DNA of 64,000 bases from Occultella glacieicola (GTDB lineage Bacteria; Actinomycetota; Actinomycetes; Actinomycetales; Beutenbergiaceae). Under the pieces are notes generated by a model, which was not told where the DNA came from, did not search any database, and saw only the letters and a list, made by a program, of their open reading frames with translations. Numbering within the stretch: the stretch's first letter is position 1; each line of letters starts with the position of its first letter. The stretch spans positions 62,001 to 126,000 of the forward strand of contig NZ_SMNA01000011.1 of NCBI RefSeq assembly GCF_004353825.1, in the 5' to 3' direction. The position numbers were made by a program, and so were the translations under genes. Positions 26,752 to 34,870 of the stretch are shown piece by piece.

Positions 26752-27848
26752 TCACCGCCCGGGCACCCGGCAAGCTCTTCATCGCCGGCGAGTACGCCGT
26801 CGTCGAACCCGGCGGGGACGCGGTGGTCGTGGCCGTGGACCGGCACGTCGTCGTGACCCTGGGTCCGGCGCGGGACCGCGGCAGGATCGACTCCGACCAG
26901 CCCGGCTGGGCACCGCTGACCTGGTCGCGGGAGGCCACCGGCGTGGTGGCCGAGGACGGTCGCGGCCTCGATCATGCGCTCTCGGCCGTCCGGACGATCG
27001 ATGAGTTCGTGATCGGTCTCGGCATCGACCCCCGCAACCACTCCCTGCGGATCTCCAGCGACCTCGACGACGCCGACGGGCACAAGTATGGGCTCGGCTC
27101 CAGCGGCGCCGTCACGGTCGCCACGATCCGGGCACTCGACGAGTTCTACGGGCTGGGGCTCACGCGACTCGAGCAGTTCCGGCTCGCCCTGCTCGCGATC
27201 GTCGACGTCGCGCCGTCGTCCTCCGGCGGCGACGTCGCTGCGAGCACGTTCGGCGGCTGGGTCTCCTACCGCTCCCCCGACCGGGCCGCACTGGCCGAGC
27301 TACGCGCCCGCGACGGAGTGCTCGCCGCGTTCCGGGCGCCTTGGGCGCCGCTCGCGATCACCCCGCTGCCGTCCCCGGACGCGCTCGAGCTCGTGGTCGG
27401 TTGGACCGGCGCCGCGGCGTCGACGGCGCGACTCGTCGATGACGTGCAGGCTGCGGTGGGCGCCGGCACGTCGGCGATCCAGGCGCTGCCCTACGAGGAA
27501 TTCCTGACCGAGAGCCGCGCCCGCGTCGCGGACGTGGCCGCCGGCCTCACCGACGGCGACCCCGCGCGGGTCCTGGCCGCGGTGCGCGCGGCGCGGCGGT
27601 TGCTCGTCGGACTCGGGTCCACCCTCGACGTCGGGATCGAGACGCCGACGCTGACCCGGCTGTGCGACGAGGCCGAGGCCATCGGGGCAGCGGCGAAGTC
27701 CTCCGGTGCCGGCGGCGGCGACTGTGGAATCGTGCTGGTGCCCCGCGGCACCGACCTGACCGCGATGCTGGCCGGCTGGGAACGCGCGGGAGTGCGCAGG
27801 CTCACGCTCGCGGTGGCGCCCCCGGAGCCGCTGGTCGGTGCGCGATGA
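26748..27848 (+). CDS. Phosphomevalonate kinase
   Basis: 366 residues from an ATG overlapping the previous stop (ATGA). GHMP kinase of the bacterial PMK type: ARAPGKLFIAGEYAVVEPG, KYGLGSSGAVTVATI, and the C-terminal KSSGAGGGDCGIVL. Converts 5-phosphomevalonate to the diphosphate. Confidence 0.94.
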   Translation: MITARAPGKLFIAGEYAVVEPGGDAVVVAVDRHVVVTLGPARDRGRIDSDQPGWAPLTWSREATGVVAEDGRGLDHALSAVRTIDEFVIGLGIDPRNHSLRISSDLDDADGHKYGLGSSGAVTVATIRALDEFYGLGLTRLEQFRLALLAIVDVAPSSSGGDVAASTFGGWVSYRSPDRAALAELRARDGVLAAFRAPWAPLAITPLPSPDALELVVGWTGAAASTARLVDDVQAAVGAGTSAIQALPYEEFLTESRARVADVAAGLTDGDPARVLAAVRAARRLLVGLGSTLDVGIETPTLTRLCDEAEAIGAAAKSSGAGGGDCGIVLVPRGTDLTAMLAGWERAGVRRLTLAVAPPEPLVGAR

Positions 27849-28933
27849 CAGACAATAGGGCGATGAGCGAATCCGTGGCAGCGGTCCCCATGCGCTGGGT
27901 CGGTCCGATCCGACTCAGTGGCAACGTGCTCTCCGGCGAACAGGAGGTGCCGCTGGCCACGTACGAGTCGCCGCTGTGGCCGTCGGTGGGCCGCGGCGCC
28001 CGGATCTCCCGACTGATCGAGAGCGGCATCGCCACGACCCTGGTATCGGAGCGGATGAGCCGCTCGGTCTATTTCGAGACCGACGGCGCCGGGGTCTCCG
28101 TCCGCACCCTGGCCGAGATCCGCGCCGCCTTCACCGAACTCCAGGAGATCGTGGCGGCGAGCAGCAGGTTCGCCCAGCTCATCGACCTGCACAGCGAGAT
28201 CGCGGGCCGGCTGCTGTTCCTGCGTTTCGAGTTCCTCACCGGCGACGCCTCCGGCCACAACATGGCCACGCTCGCGGCGGAACGGCTGATGTCCCACCTC
28301 ATGGCGACGTGGCCGCACCTGCGGTACGGCTCGATCTCCGGCAACTACTGCTCCGACAAGAAGGCGACGGCCGTCAACGGCATCCTCGGGCGCGGCAAGC
28401 ACGTGGTGACCGAGGCGGTCATCCCGCGGGACGTCGTCGTGAAGCGGTTGCGCTCCACCCCCGAGCAGATCGCCGCGCTCAACACGAACAAGAACCTGGT
28501 CGGCACCATCCTGGCCGGCGGGCTGCGCTCGGCGAACGCCCACTACGCGAACATGCTGCTGGGCTTCTACCTCGCGACCGGGCAGGACGCCGCGAACATC
28601 GTGGAGGGGTCGCAGGGCGTCACGCAGGCGGAGGTCGACGACGGCGACCTGTACTTCTCCTGCACGCTGCCGAACCTGATCGTCGGCACCGTGGGCAACG
28701 GCAAGGGGCTACCGTTCGTGGAGGAGAACCTGCAGCGGCTCGGTTGCCGCGAGGAACGCGAGTCGGGCGAGAACGCGCATCGGCTCGCCGCCCTGTGCGC
28801 GGCGTCGGTGTGGTGCGGCGAACTCTCACTGCTCGCGGCGCAGACCAATCCCGGCGAGCTGATGGCCGCTCACGTGGCCATCGAACGCTCCGCTCGCCAC
28901 AATGCAGACACCAGCACCTCGACCCAGGAGTGA
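27845..28933 (+). CDS. Hydroxymethylglutaryl-CoA reductase
   Basis: 362 residues from an ATG overlapping the PMK stop. Class I-like motifs are present: LRFEFLTGDASGHNM, ISGNYCSDKKATAVNG (catalytic Lys region), GTVGNGKGLPF and LAAQTNPGELMAAHVAIER with the catalytic His near the end. Reduces HMG-CoA to mevalonate with NADPH. Ends four codons after the last conserved block; the synthase gene begins three bases after its stop. Confidence 0.95.
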   Translation: MTDNRAMSESVAAVPMRWVGPIRLSGNVLSGEQEVPLATYESPLWPSVGRGARISRLIESGIATTLVSERMSRSVYFETDGAGVSVRTLAEIRAAFTELQEIVAASSRFAQLIDLHSEIAGRLLFLRFEFLTGDASGHNMATLAAERLMSHLMATWPHLRYGSISGNYCSDKKATAVNGILGRGKHVVTEAVIPRDVVVKRLRSTPEQIAALNTNKNLVGTILAGGLRSANAHYANMLLGFYLATGQDAANIVEGSQGVTQAEVDDGDLYFSCTLPNLIVGTVGNGKGLPFVEENLQRLGCREERESGENAHRLAALCAASVWCGELSLLAAQTNPGELMAAHVAIERSARHNADTSTSTQE

Positions 28934-28936
28934 GAC

Positions 28937-30109
28937 ATTTCCCCCGCAATCGGCATCGATGACCTCGCCTTCGCCACAGGCTCCTTCCGTATCGACCTCG
29001 CGGTCCTCGCCGCCAGGCTCGGCGCCGACCCCGAGAAGTACTACCGCGGGCTCGGACAGTCCGAGATGAGCGTGGTGGCCGAGGACGAGGACATCGTGAC
29101 GATGGGCGCGGCCGCAGCGCAGCAGATCCTCGACCGCAGTGGCGGCGCGGGCGTGCGGACCCTGATGTTCGCGACCGAGACCGGCATCGACCAGTCCAAG
29201 GCGGCCGGGGTGTACGCGCACCGGCTGCTCGGACTCGGCCCGAACGTCCGGGTCGTCGAGCTCAAGCAGGCCTGCTACTCGGCGACGGCCGCGATGCAGT
29301 TCGCGGTGGCGCTGGTGGCGCGGGACCCGAGCGAGAAGGTGCTCGTGATCGCGAGCGACATCGCCCGCTACCAACTCGACAGTGCCGCGGAGCCGACCCA
29401 GGGCGCCGGCGCGGTGGCGTTCACGGTCGCCGCGAACCCCGCCCTGCTCGAGCTCCACCCCGCGAACGGCGTCTACACCGACGACGTCATGGACTTCTGG
29501 CGGCCGAACCACTCCACGACCGCGATCGTGGACGGCAAGAGTTCGATCACGGCGTACCTGGACGCCGTCGCCGGGGCGTTCGACGACTACCTGGCCCACG
29601 GTGGTGTGCCGTTCGAGCAGATCGACCGGTTCTGCTACCACCAGCCGTTCACGAAGATGGCCGTCAAGGCGCATCGCCACCTTGCCGCGCGCGCCGGCTC
29701 CGAGCTCGACCCGGCGGCCCTGCAGGCGCAGATCGAGCCGACCATGGGCTACAACCGGCGGATCGGGAACAGCTACACGGCCTCGGTGTACCTGGCGCTG
29801 CTCGCGTTGCTGGACGGCGACGAGGACCTGACCGGCAAGCGGGTCGCGATCGCCAGCTACGGTTCCGGCGCCGTCGCGGAGTTCCTCACCGGAACCGTCG
29901 CGGACGGCTACCGGGCGGGGCTGCGTCGCGCCGAGAACGAGGAGCGGCTCACCGGACGGACGCCCGTGGACGACGCCGCCTATCTGGCCCTGCAGCGCAC
30001 GGCCGCCCGCCCCGACCCCTCGAACTTCGAAACCGCCCGGCAGACGCCGTCCCCGTTCCGGTTCGGTGGGGTCCGGCAGGACCAGCGGGTCTACGAGCCC
30101 ACGGCCTGA
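28937..30109 (+). CDS. Hydroxymethylglutaryl-CoA synthase, apparent ATT start
   Basis: 390 residues if it starts at ATT 28937. The frame from the HMG-CoA reductase stop onward contains no ATG, GTG or TTG until 29066, yet the conserved N-terminus (AIGIDDLAFATGSFRIDLAVLA, then YYRGLGQSEMSV) lies before that ATG. AGGAG ends exactly six bases before the ATT, ideal spacing. So translation starts at a rare ATT codon, or an original ATG was changed by one base. Catalytic Glu (in MSVVAEDED), Cys (KQACYSATAAMQ) and His (FCYHQPFTKMA) are all present. Makes HMG-CoA from acetyl-CoA and acetoacetyl-CoA. Confidence 0.9.
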   Translation: MSPAIGIDDLAFATGSFRIDLAVLAARLGADPEKYYRGLGQSEMSVVAEDEDIVTMGAAAAQQILDRSGGAGVRTLMFATETGIDQSKAAGVYAHRLLGLGPNVRVVELKQACYSATAAMQFAVALVARDPSEKVLVIASDIARYQLDSAAEPTQGAGAVAFTVAANPALLELHPANGVYTDDVMDFWRPNHSTTAIVDGKSSITAYLDAVAGAFDDYLAHGGVPFEQIDRFCYHQPFTKMAVKAHRHLAARAGSELDPAALQAQIEPTMGYNRRIGNSYTASVYLALLALLDGDEDLTGKRVAIASYGSGAVAEFLTGTVADGYRAGLRRAENEERLTGRTPVDDAAYLALQRTAARPDPSNFETARQTPSPFRFGGVRQDQRVYEPTA

Positions 30110-30145
30110 GCCCTCCAGCACCAACGGCTCGGTGCCCGCCCGAAC

Positions 30146-30769
30146 TCACGCCGGCGGTTCGGTGATCGCCGCCACCAGCACATCGAGCGAGGAGTCGTCG
30201 TCGCCGGCCCGGAGCATGATGGCCGTGCGCGGGTAGCGGTCCAGGTCCAGCCGCTCCAAGGCCGCGGTGAACCCCGGCGGTGCCGCGTTCGATCCGGACA
30301 GCAGCAGCCGGCCGTGCAGCCACTCGGTGACCAGCATGGTCAGGCTCGCGGCCCGGGCACTCGGATGTCCGACCGCATCGACGAAGAAGTCGAGCAGGGC
30401 CTCGTTCAGGGCCAGGGTGCGTGGCCCGGCGATCCGCTGCGCGGCCAGGATCGCGACCTGGCCGGGTGCCCCCTCGGCGACCCCGAGCACATGAGCCAGG
30501 AACTGCCGGAGCGCGTGCGCCGGGCACGCCTGGCGCAACAGACCCAGGTCGAACCGCCCGACGAAGTCGTCACCGATGCGGTTGCGGAGGGCCGCCATAT
30601 CCTCGAAGTAGGTGTAGATGGCGTTCGGGGTGACGCCCGCCTCGGAGGCGACGGCCCGCAACGTCAGTGCCGCGGCACCACCGGTACCCAGGACCCGCTG
30701 CGCGGCCTCCAGAAGGTCCTCGGGACGGATGTCCCCACGGGGGCCACGGCGGTGGTGCCGACTCGTCAT
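30146..30769 (-). CDS. TetR family transcriptional regulator
   Basis: 207 residues. N-terminal HTH (ILLEAAQRV-type helix 1, then ALTLRAVASEAGVTPNAIYTYFEDM) with a C-terminal ligand domain. Divergent from a CPBP-family gene with only 24 bases between the start codons. A perfect 16-bp palindrome in that gap is the likely operator. Converges with the mevalonate operon. Confidence 0.9.
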   Translation of the reverse strand: MTSRHHRRGPRGDIRPEDLLEAAQRVLGTGGAAALTLRAVASEAGVTPNAIYTYFEDMAALRNRIGDDFVGRFDLGLLRQACPAHALRQFLAHVLGVAEGAPGQVAILAAQRIAGPRTLALNEALLDFFVDAVGHPSARAASLTMLVTEWLHGRLLLSGSNAAPPGFTAALERLDLDRYPRTAIMLRAGDDDSSLDVLVAAITEPPA

Positions 30770-30772
30770 CCG

Positions 30773-30808
30773 GTCACGCTAGCGTGACGATTTGTGCAGC
30801 GAACAAAT
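30773..30808. promoter_or_regulatory. Two inverted repeats in the TetR/CPBP divergent gap
   Basis: A perfect 16-bp palindrome, GTCACGCTAGCGTGAC, lies at 30773-30788. A second repeat, ATTTGT-N7-ACAAAT, lies at 30790-30808 across the putative GTG start of the CPBP gene. The first is the best TetR operator candidate. The second overlaps coding sequence only if the GTG is the real start. Confidence 0.65.
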
Positions 30809-31681
30809 AAGGCTGAGATCCGCGCAGCGCGTATCTTCGTGAGCATCGTCATGGGCGCCATCATGGCGATCTGCGCCGTCTTCCTCGCGGTTGGCGCCAC
30901 CATCCCGGAATGGTTCGTCATCGCCGGCCGGTGGCTGCCCGCCCTGGTCTCGCTCCTCGTGCTGCGGGTGGTGGCACTACCCGGCGGGCCGGTTCGCTGG
31001 TGGGCCTTGCGGGCGGGCGGATGGCGCCAACTCCTCGGGGGCAGTGCACTGACGATCCTCGCCCTGCTCACCGTCTACGTCCTGAGCGTGCTGCCCGTCC
31101 TGATCCTGGGGACCGCGCAGCCACAGCCCGCGGCCGCCCTTGGCCAGGTGGCCCTCGCGCTGATCCCGACGATCGTGCTGTTCTCGCTCAGTACGTTCGG
31201 GGAGGAGGTCGGCTGGCGGGGCTTCCTGCAACGGACCCTGGCCGACCGGGGGTTCTGGCGCGCGTCGCTCACGGTCGCCGCCGCCTGGGCGGCCTTCCAC
31301 GTTCCGCTGCACGGTGCGATGGCGATCCAGGGCACGATCCCCTGGCTGATCGCGGCCACCTCGACGGTCGGCCTGATTCCCCTCGGCCTGTTCCTGAGCG
31401 CCGCGGTGGTTCGGTTCGGCAGCGTCTGGCCGGCGGTCTTCGCCCATGCCGTGCCGCTGTCCGCACTGAACCTGATCTCGAACGCCGGCGACCTGCCGCC
31501 GGGCACGCACTGGATCCTGACGGCGGTCACGGCCGTGCTGCTGACCGGCGCCGCGGCCCTGCTCGCGCGGCGTCAGCCCGCCGCGGACAGCGCCCGCAAC
31601 GGCCGCATGCCCTCCTCGACGACGTCGGCGATCGGGCGGGTACCGCCGTCGTCGAACCAGCGCTCCAACGCGGCGAAGTAG
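30794..31681 (+). CDS. CPBP family intramembrane metalloprotease (Abi/CAAX-like)
   Basis: 295 residues with about eight membrane segments. Family motifs are visible: FGEEVGWRGFLQ (EExxxR), AAWAAFHVPLHG and the later H in WPAVFAHAV. Role may be prenyl-protein-type proteolysis or bacteriocin immunity; unknown here. The GTG at 30794 is the longest start; a GTG at 30839 just before the first helix is also plausible, because the intergenic gap would otherwise be only 24 bases. The last 109 bases run antisense into the next TetR gene and are not conserved. Confidence 0.82.
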   Translation: MQRTNKAEIRAARIFVSIVMGAIMAICAVFLAVGATIPEWFVIAGRWLPALVSLLVLRVVALPGGPVRWWALRAGGWRQLLGGSALTILALLTVYVLSVLPVLILGTAQPQPAAALGQVALALIPTIVLFSLSTFGEEVGWRGFLQRTLADRGFWRASLTVAAAWAAFHVPLHGAMAIQGTIPWLIAATSTVGLIPLGLFLSAAVVRFGSVWPAVFAHAVPLSALNLISNAGDLPPGTHWILTAVTAVLLTGAAALLARRQPAADSARNGRMPSSTTSAIGRVPPSSNQRSNAAK

Positions 31682-32157
31682 CCGAACGCGAGGGCGTGGG
31701 CGACGACCTGGGCCTGCGTGCCGCTGCGCCCCGGCCCGGCGAGCAGGGGTGCGATCCGGTTGGCGGCGCGGTCGAGAGTGACCAGCACCGCCGCTCGGAC
31801 CGACGGTTCGGCGAAGAAGTAGCGGACCCGGCGCCGTGAGGTGGGCTCCGCGGACCCGCCGCCGAGATCGGTGGGCGTCTCGTACCTCAGCACGGACTCG
31901 AGCAGGCTGCCGACCGGGTCCGCCGGGTCGAACCTCTCCGCGAGCTCGGCGTCCGTGAGCGTGTCGAAGTCATCGGCAACGAGCAGGCCCTCCTTGGTGC
32001 CGAAGTAGCGATACACCGAGGACGGCGAGACCTCGGCCGCGGCCGCGATCTGCTCGATCGTGACGGCCGCGTAGCCGTGCTCGTCGAAGAGGTCGAGGGC
32101 ACGTTCGGTGATGGTGTGCATGGCGGCTCGGCGCCACTGCTCGCGAAGTCCCGACAT
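31573..32157 (-). CDS. TetR family transcriptional regulator
   Basis: 194 residues beginning MSGLREQWRRAAMHTI; the open frame extends further upstream but only through promoter sequence. The HTH is clear (ALDLFDEHGYAAVTIEQIAAAAEVSPSSVYRYFGTKEGLL). Divergent from a two-gene operon with two copies of the same operator core in the gap. Confidence 0.9.
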   Translation of the reverse strand: MSGLREQWRRAAMHTITERALDLFDEHGYAAVTIEQIAAAAEVSPSSVYRYFGTKEGLLVADDFDTLTDAELAERFDPADPVGSLLESVLRYETPTDLGGGSAEPTSRRRVRYFFAEPSVRAAVLVTLDRAANRIAPLLAGPGRSGTQAQVVAHALAFGYFAALERWFDDGGTRPIADVVEEGMRPLRALSAAG

Positions 32158-32177
32158 ACCCAGGATCCTAGTCAGGA

Positions 32178-32257
32178 GACAGTTACTGTCCAGTTGATGT
32201 TGACTGCCTTGGTACCGAATGGCAGAGTTGCTTTCGTACAGACAGTCACTGTCTGTA
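32178..32257. promoter_or_regulatory. Paired TetR operators with core GACAGTNACTGTC
   Basis: Site 1 at 32178-32190 is a perfect 13-bp palindrome. Site 2 at 32237-32257 has the same core at 32241-32253 extended to a perfect 21-bp palindrome. Centres are 63 bases apart, six helical turns. Site 1 is next to the tetR start and site 2 lies before the divergent membrane-protein gene. Confidence 0.85.
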
Positions 32258-32284
32258 TTCCCCAAGAGATTCTGGAGGGTCTCC

Positions 32285-32779
32285 ATGACCGCCATGTCCA
32301 CGTCGCCCCCACGTCCGAGCCAGCGGGCCGCGCTGCCCGCACTGTGGCTCGGGCTCGTGCTCACGATCGCCGTCGGTGCCTACGCCGCGCTCGACAACAT
32401 GACCACCCACGTGCTCGCCGATCACATCCGAGCCACCTACCCGGCCGTCGGCGAGCCCGGCGTCCAAGCGGGCGTGACCACGTATGTCGCGATCCTGCTG
32501 ACCGTAGGCGGCCTCGGCGCCCTTGGGTGGCTCGCGACCATCTGGGTGGCCCACGGCGGCCGGCGCGGGACGCACTGGGTCGCGACCGGCCTGCTCGGCG
32601 CCGCCGTCGCGGTCGCCGTGGTGGGCCTGACCACGCTGGACACGTCCGGCGAGGTCGGCCTCGCGCCGCTGATGGGCTGGCTGGTGCTGCTCCCCTGCGT
32701 GCCCGGCCTGGTCGCCGTCGTCATGCTGTGGGCCCGGCGTCGCACGGCGAGCACACGTGGCTCGGCGAACACACCATGA
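32285..32779 (+). CDS. Four-helix membrane protein of unknown function
   Basis: 164 residues from an ATG with CTGGAGGG upstream. Four hydrophobic segments (ALPALWLGLVLTIAVGAYAAL, GVTTYVAILLTVGGLGALGWLATIW, THWVATGLLGAAVAVAVVG, LVLLPCVPGLVAVVMLW) with short loops. Overlaps the following F420-type gene by ATGA. It is the first target gene of the upstream TetR regulator; I do not recognise a family with certainty. Confidence 0.75.
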   Translation: MTAMSTSPPRPSQRAALPALWLGLVLTIAVGAYAALDNMTTHVLADHIRATYPAVGEPGVQAGVTTYVAILLTVGGLGALGWLATIWVAHGGRRGTHWVATGLLGAAVAVAVVGLTTLDTSGEVGLAPLMGWLVLLPCVPGLVAVVMLWARRRTASTRGSANTP

Positions 32780-33306
32780 GCCGTGCCACGGCCCGGCCGC
32801 GGGCCCCGGCCTCCCGGCTCGGCCGGGCCGTGGTGCACCGCGCCGGGGCTCTCAAGCGTGCGCTCTACCGGACCGGCCGACCGACGGCACCGATGCGCTG
32901 CTGGAACCGTCTCGATGCCCGGCTGTACGCACTCTGTGGGCTCGTCCCCCGGCGGGCAGCCGTGCTCGAGGTCCCCGGTCGGCACTCCGGCCAGGTGCAC
33001 CGGGTCCCTGTCGCCATCGCGGATCTCGACGGCGATGAGTACCTGGTCTCGATGCTGGGGCCCGGGGCGAACTGGGTGGGCAACGTCGAGGCGACCGGCG
33101 CGCGGGCAACGCTGCGTCGGCGCGGGCGGAGTGTCCGGGTACGCCTGGAGCCCGTGCCCGTGGCCGAGCGCGCGCCGATCCTACGGCGCTATCTCGCGGT
33201 CGCCCGAGGAGCGCGGCCGCATCTGGCGGTGTCCCCGGAGGCGCCGCTGACCGAGTTCGCCCGGATCGCGGCCAACCATCCGACGTTCCGCGTCCAGGAT
33301 CGGTGA
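32776..33306 (+). CDS. Nitroreductase/deazaflavin-dependent oxidoreductase family protein (DDN-like)
   Basis: 176 residues. The split-barrel fold is seen from AVLEVPGRHSGQVHRVPVAIADLDGDEYLVSMLGPGANWVGNVEATG, which matches the F420H2-dependent DDN family. A basic N-terminal 40 residues precede it. Translationally coupled to the membrane protein and thus probably under the same TetR control, as is common for redox-detoxification modules. Confidence 0.85.
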   Translation: MSRATARPRAPASRLGRAVVHRAGALKRALYRTGRPTAPMRCWNRLDARLYALCGLVPRRAAVLEVPGRHSGQVHRVPVAIADLDGDEYLVSMLGPGANWVGNVEATGARATLRRRGRSVRVRLEPVPVAERAPILRRYLAVARGARPHLAVSPEAPLTEFARIAANHPTFRVQDR

Positions 33307-33314
33307 GCCGGCCG

Positions 33315-34178
33315 CTATCGCTCCAGGACCGCACGCAGCTTCTCGGCGAACGCCGCCGGATCGTTGTCGGGCGTCCACTCGTTGGCGGCGAAGCCGCCAT
33401 GGTCGCCGGGGAACACGACGGGCTCGACGCCCAGCCGGGCGGCCAGTGCCTGGCCACCGCGCCGCGCCATCGTGCCCTCACCCTCGGCGCCCACGGCCGG
33501 GACGATCCGCGCCGGCGAGCCGAGCAGGGCCGCGACGTCCGGCGTGTAGGGCGGTGCCGCCATCGTGTGGGCGAGCAGCGGGTCGGCGCGCGAGCCGTCG
33601 TCGCCGGTGGGCAGACCGTACTGCGCGGGATCGGGTTCGGGCTGTTCCAGGTAGTCCGCCGGTAACGGGCCGGCCTGGGTGACCAGCCGAAGGAACTTGG
33701 CCATGGCGGGCCCGAACCCACGGTCCCGGTAGGTGGAGACGATGTCGGCGTTGACCTCGGCCAGGATGTCGGCGTCCTCGAGCAGCGTGGCGAGGGGCGG
33801 TTCATGGGCGACCAGCGTCCGAACCTGATCCGGGTGGCTCACCACCCAGCAGAGCGCGACCGTCGCTCCCCCACTCGAACCGAACACGTCGACCGGACCC
33901 GGTCCGACCGCCTCCCACACCCGGTGGATGTCGTCAGCGTGGATCTCGGTGGTCGCCACGCCGCCGGTGGTGAGGTGGCTGCGGTCCGCCATCCGGGGGT
34001 CATAGGTGATCACCACCCGGTCGTCGAGATGGGACACCAGCTGCTCGAAGCCCGAGGCACCCATGGGCGAGCCGACGATGACGAGCGGCAGGTGCTGCGC
34101 CGGACGCTCCGGCTCATGCACGTCGTAGGTCAGCACGGCTCCGGGCACGTCCAGGGTCCGCGTCGTGGTCATCGTCAT
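33315..34178 (-). CDS. Alpha/beta hydrolase
   Basis: 287 residues from an ATG with GGAGGGA upstream. Nucleophile elbow GSSGG (VDVFGSSGGATVALCW), oxyanion region VGSPMGASG and the C-terminal histidine in FPGDHGGFAANEW are present. A general hydrolase of unknown substrate. Its stop is 8 bases from the convergent DDN-like gene. Confidence 0.85.
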   Translation of the reverse strand: MTMTTTRTLDVPGAVLTYDVHEPERPAQHLPLVIVGSPMGASGFEQLVSHLDDRVVITYDPRMADRSHLTTGGVATTEIHADDIHRVWEAVGPGPVDVFGSSGGATVALCWVVSHPDQVRTLVAHEPPLATLLEDADILAEVNADIVSTYRDRGFGPAMAKFLRLVTQAGPLPADYLEQPEPDPAQYGLPTGDDGSRADPLLAHTMAAPPYTPDVAALLGSPARIVPAVGAEGEGTMARRGGQALAARLGVEPVVFPGDHGGFAANEWTPDNDPAAFAEKLRAVLER

Positions 34179-34206
34179 GCTCGAATCCCTCCGGCGGTCG
34201 CGTCAG

Positions 34207-34746
34207 TCAGTCGGTGGATCGGTAGGTCAGGAGCAGGCTCCCCTTAGGGGTGTGCTCGGCGGCGACGAGGTCAAGCCTCGGATGGTGCCCGGCGCCGTCC
34301 AGGAGCCGCCGCCCGCTGCCCGCGATGGACGCCGCGACCACGAGCCGGAGCTCGTCGACCAGCCCCGCGGCCAGGAGTGCACGCGCCAGGGTGATGCTGC
34401 CGTGCACGCCGATGTCACCGCCGTCGCCGCGACACAGCTCGGCGACGTACTCGGGCGCCGGGCGGTCGACCGGGATCGTATTGGCCCACTCCCCGTCCAG
34501 CGGCCGGGAACTGAAGACGTGCTTGGGCGTGGTGTTGATGAAGGTCGCGAACGGCTCCACCTCGGACGTCGGCCAGTAGCCGGACCAATAGTCGTAGGTG
34601 CCACGCCCCAACAGGACGTCCTCCTGGCGCGCGATGATCGTCGCGAGATTGTCGAAGATGGGCCGGTCGCCGTCATGCATCCAGTCGCCCGGCTCCTCGG
34701 CGACGCCGTCCAGGGAGATCAGTTCGTAGAGCACCACTCGGCGCAT
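34207..34746 (-). CDS. Dihydrofolate reductase family (RibD C-terminal-like) protein
   Basis: 179 residues starting MRRVVLYELISLDGVAEEPGDW. The DHFR/RibD-C fold is recognisable (VLLGRGTYDYWSGYWP, then GDGGDIGVHGSITLARALLAAGLVDEL). Members reduce small molecules with NADPH and are rarely true DHFRs. An 18-bp inverted repeat shared with the two-component system promoter lies 77 bases upstream of the start. Confidence 0.85.
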   Translation of the reverse strand: MRRVVLYELISLDGVAEEPGDWMHDGDRPIFDNLATIIARQEDVLLGRGTYDYWSGYWPTSEVEPFATFINTTPKHVFSSRPLDGEWANTIPVDRPAPEYVAELCRGDGGDIGVHGSITLARALLAAGLVDELRLVVAASIAGSGRRLLDGAGHHPRLDLVAAEHTPKGSLLLTYRSTD

Positions 34747-34822
34747 GGTCGGACCCGTTCCCTCGCTCGTTCGGTCTGGCGGTCGCCACGCGTCGATCAT
34801 GCCCGCCGGTCTCGGACGGAGC

Positions 34823-34840
34823 ATACGCCGGTGGGCGTAT
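34823..34840. promoter_or_regulatory. Operator copy A: ATACG-N8-CGTAT upstream of the DHFR-like gene
   Basis: Inverted repeat with 7-bp arms (ATACGCC and GGCGTAT) and a 4-base spacer. Copy B at 36721-36738, read on the other strand, matches 16 of 18 positions, and the match extends by GC on one side. The site is between the histidine kinase stop and the DHFR-like start, placed to control the latter. Confidence 0.75.
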
Positions 34841-34870
34841 CTTCCTCGAGGGCCCCGCGATGGGACGGGC

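Noticed and set aside
28931-28933. Stop-codon readthrough fusing HMG-CoA reductase to HMG-CoA synthase (same frame)
   Set aside because: An ideal ribosome binding site six bases before ATT makes a separate start the simpler reading, and the two enzymes are separate proteins in known operons.
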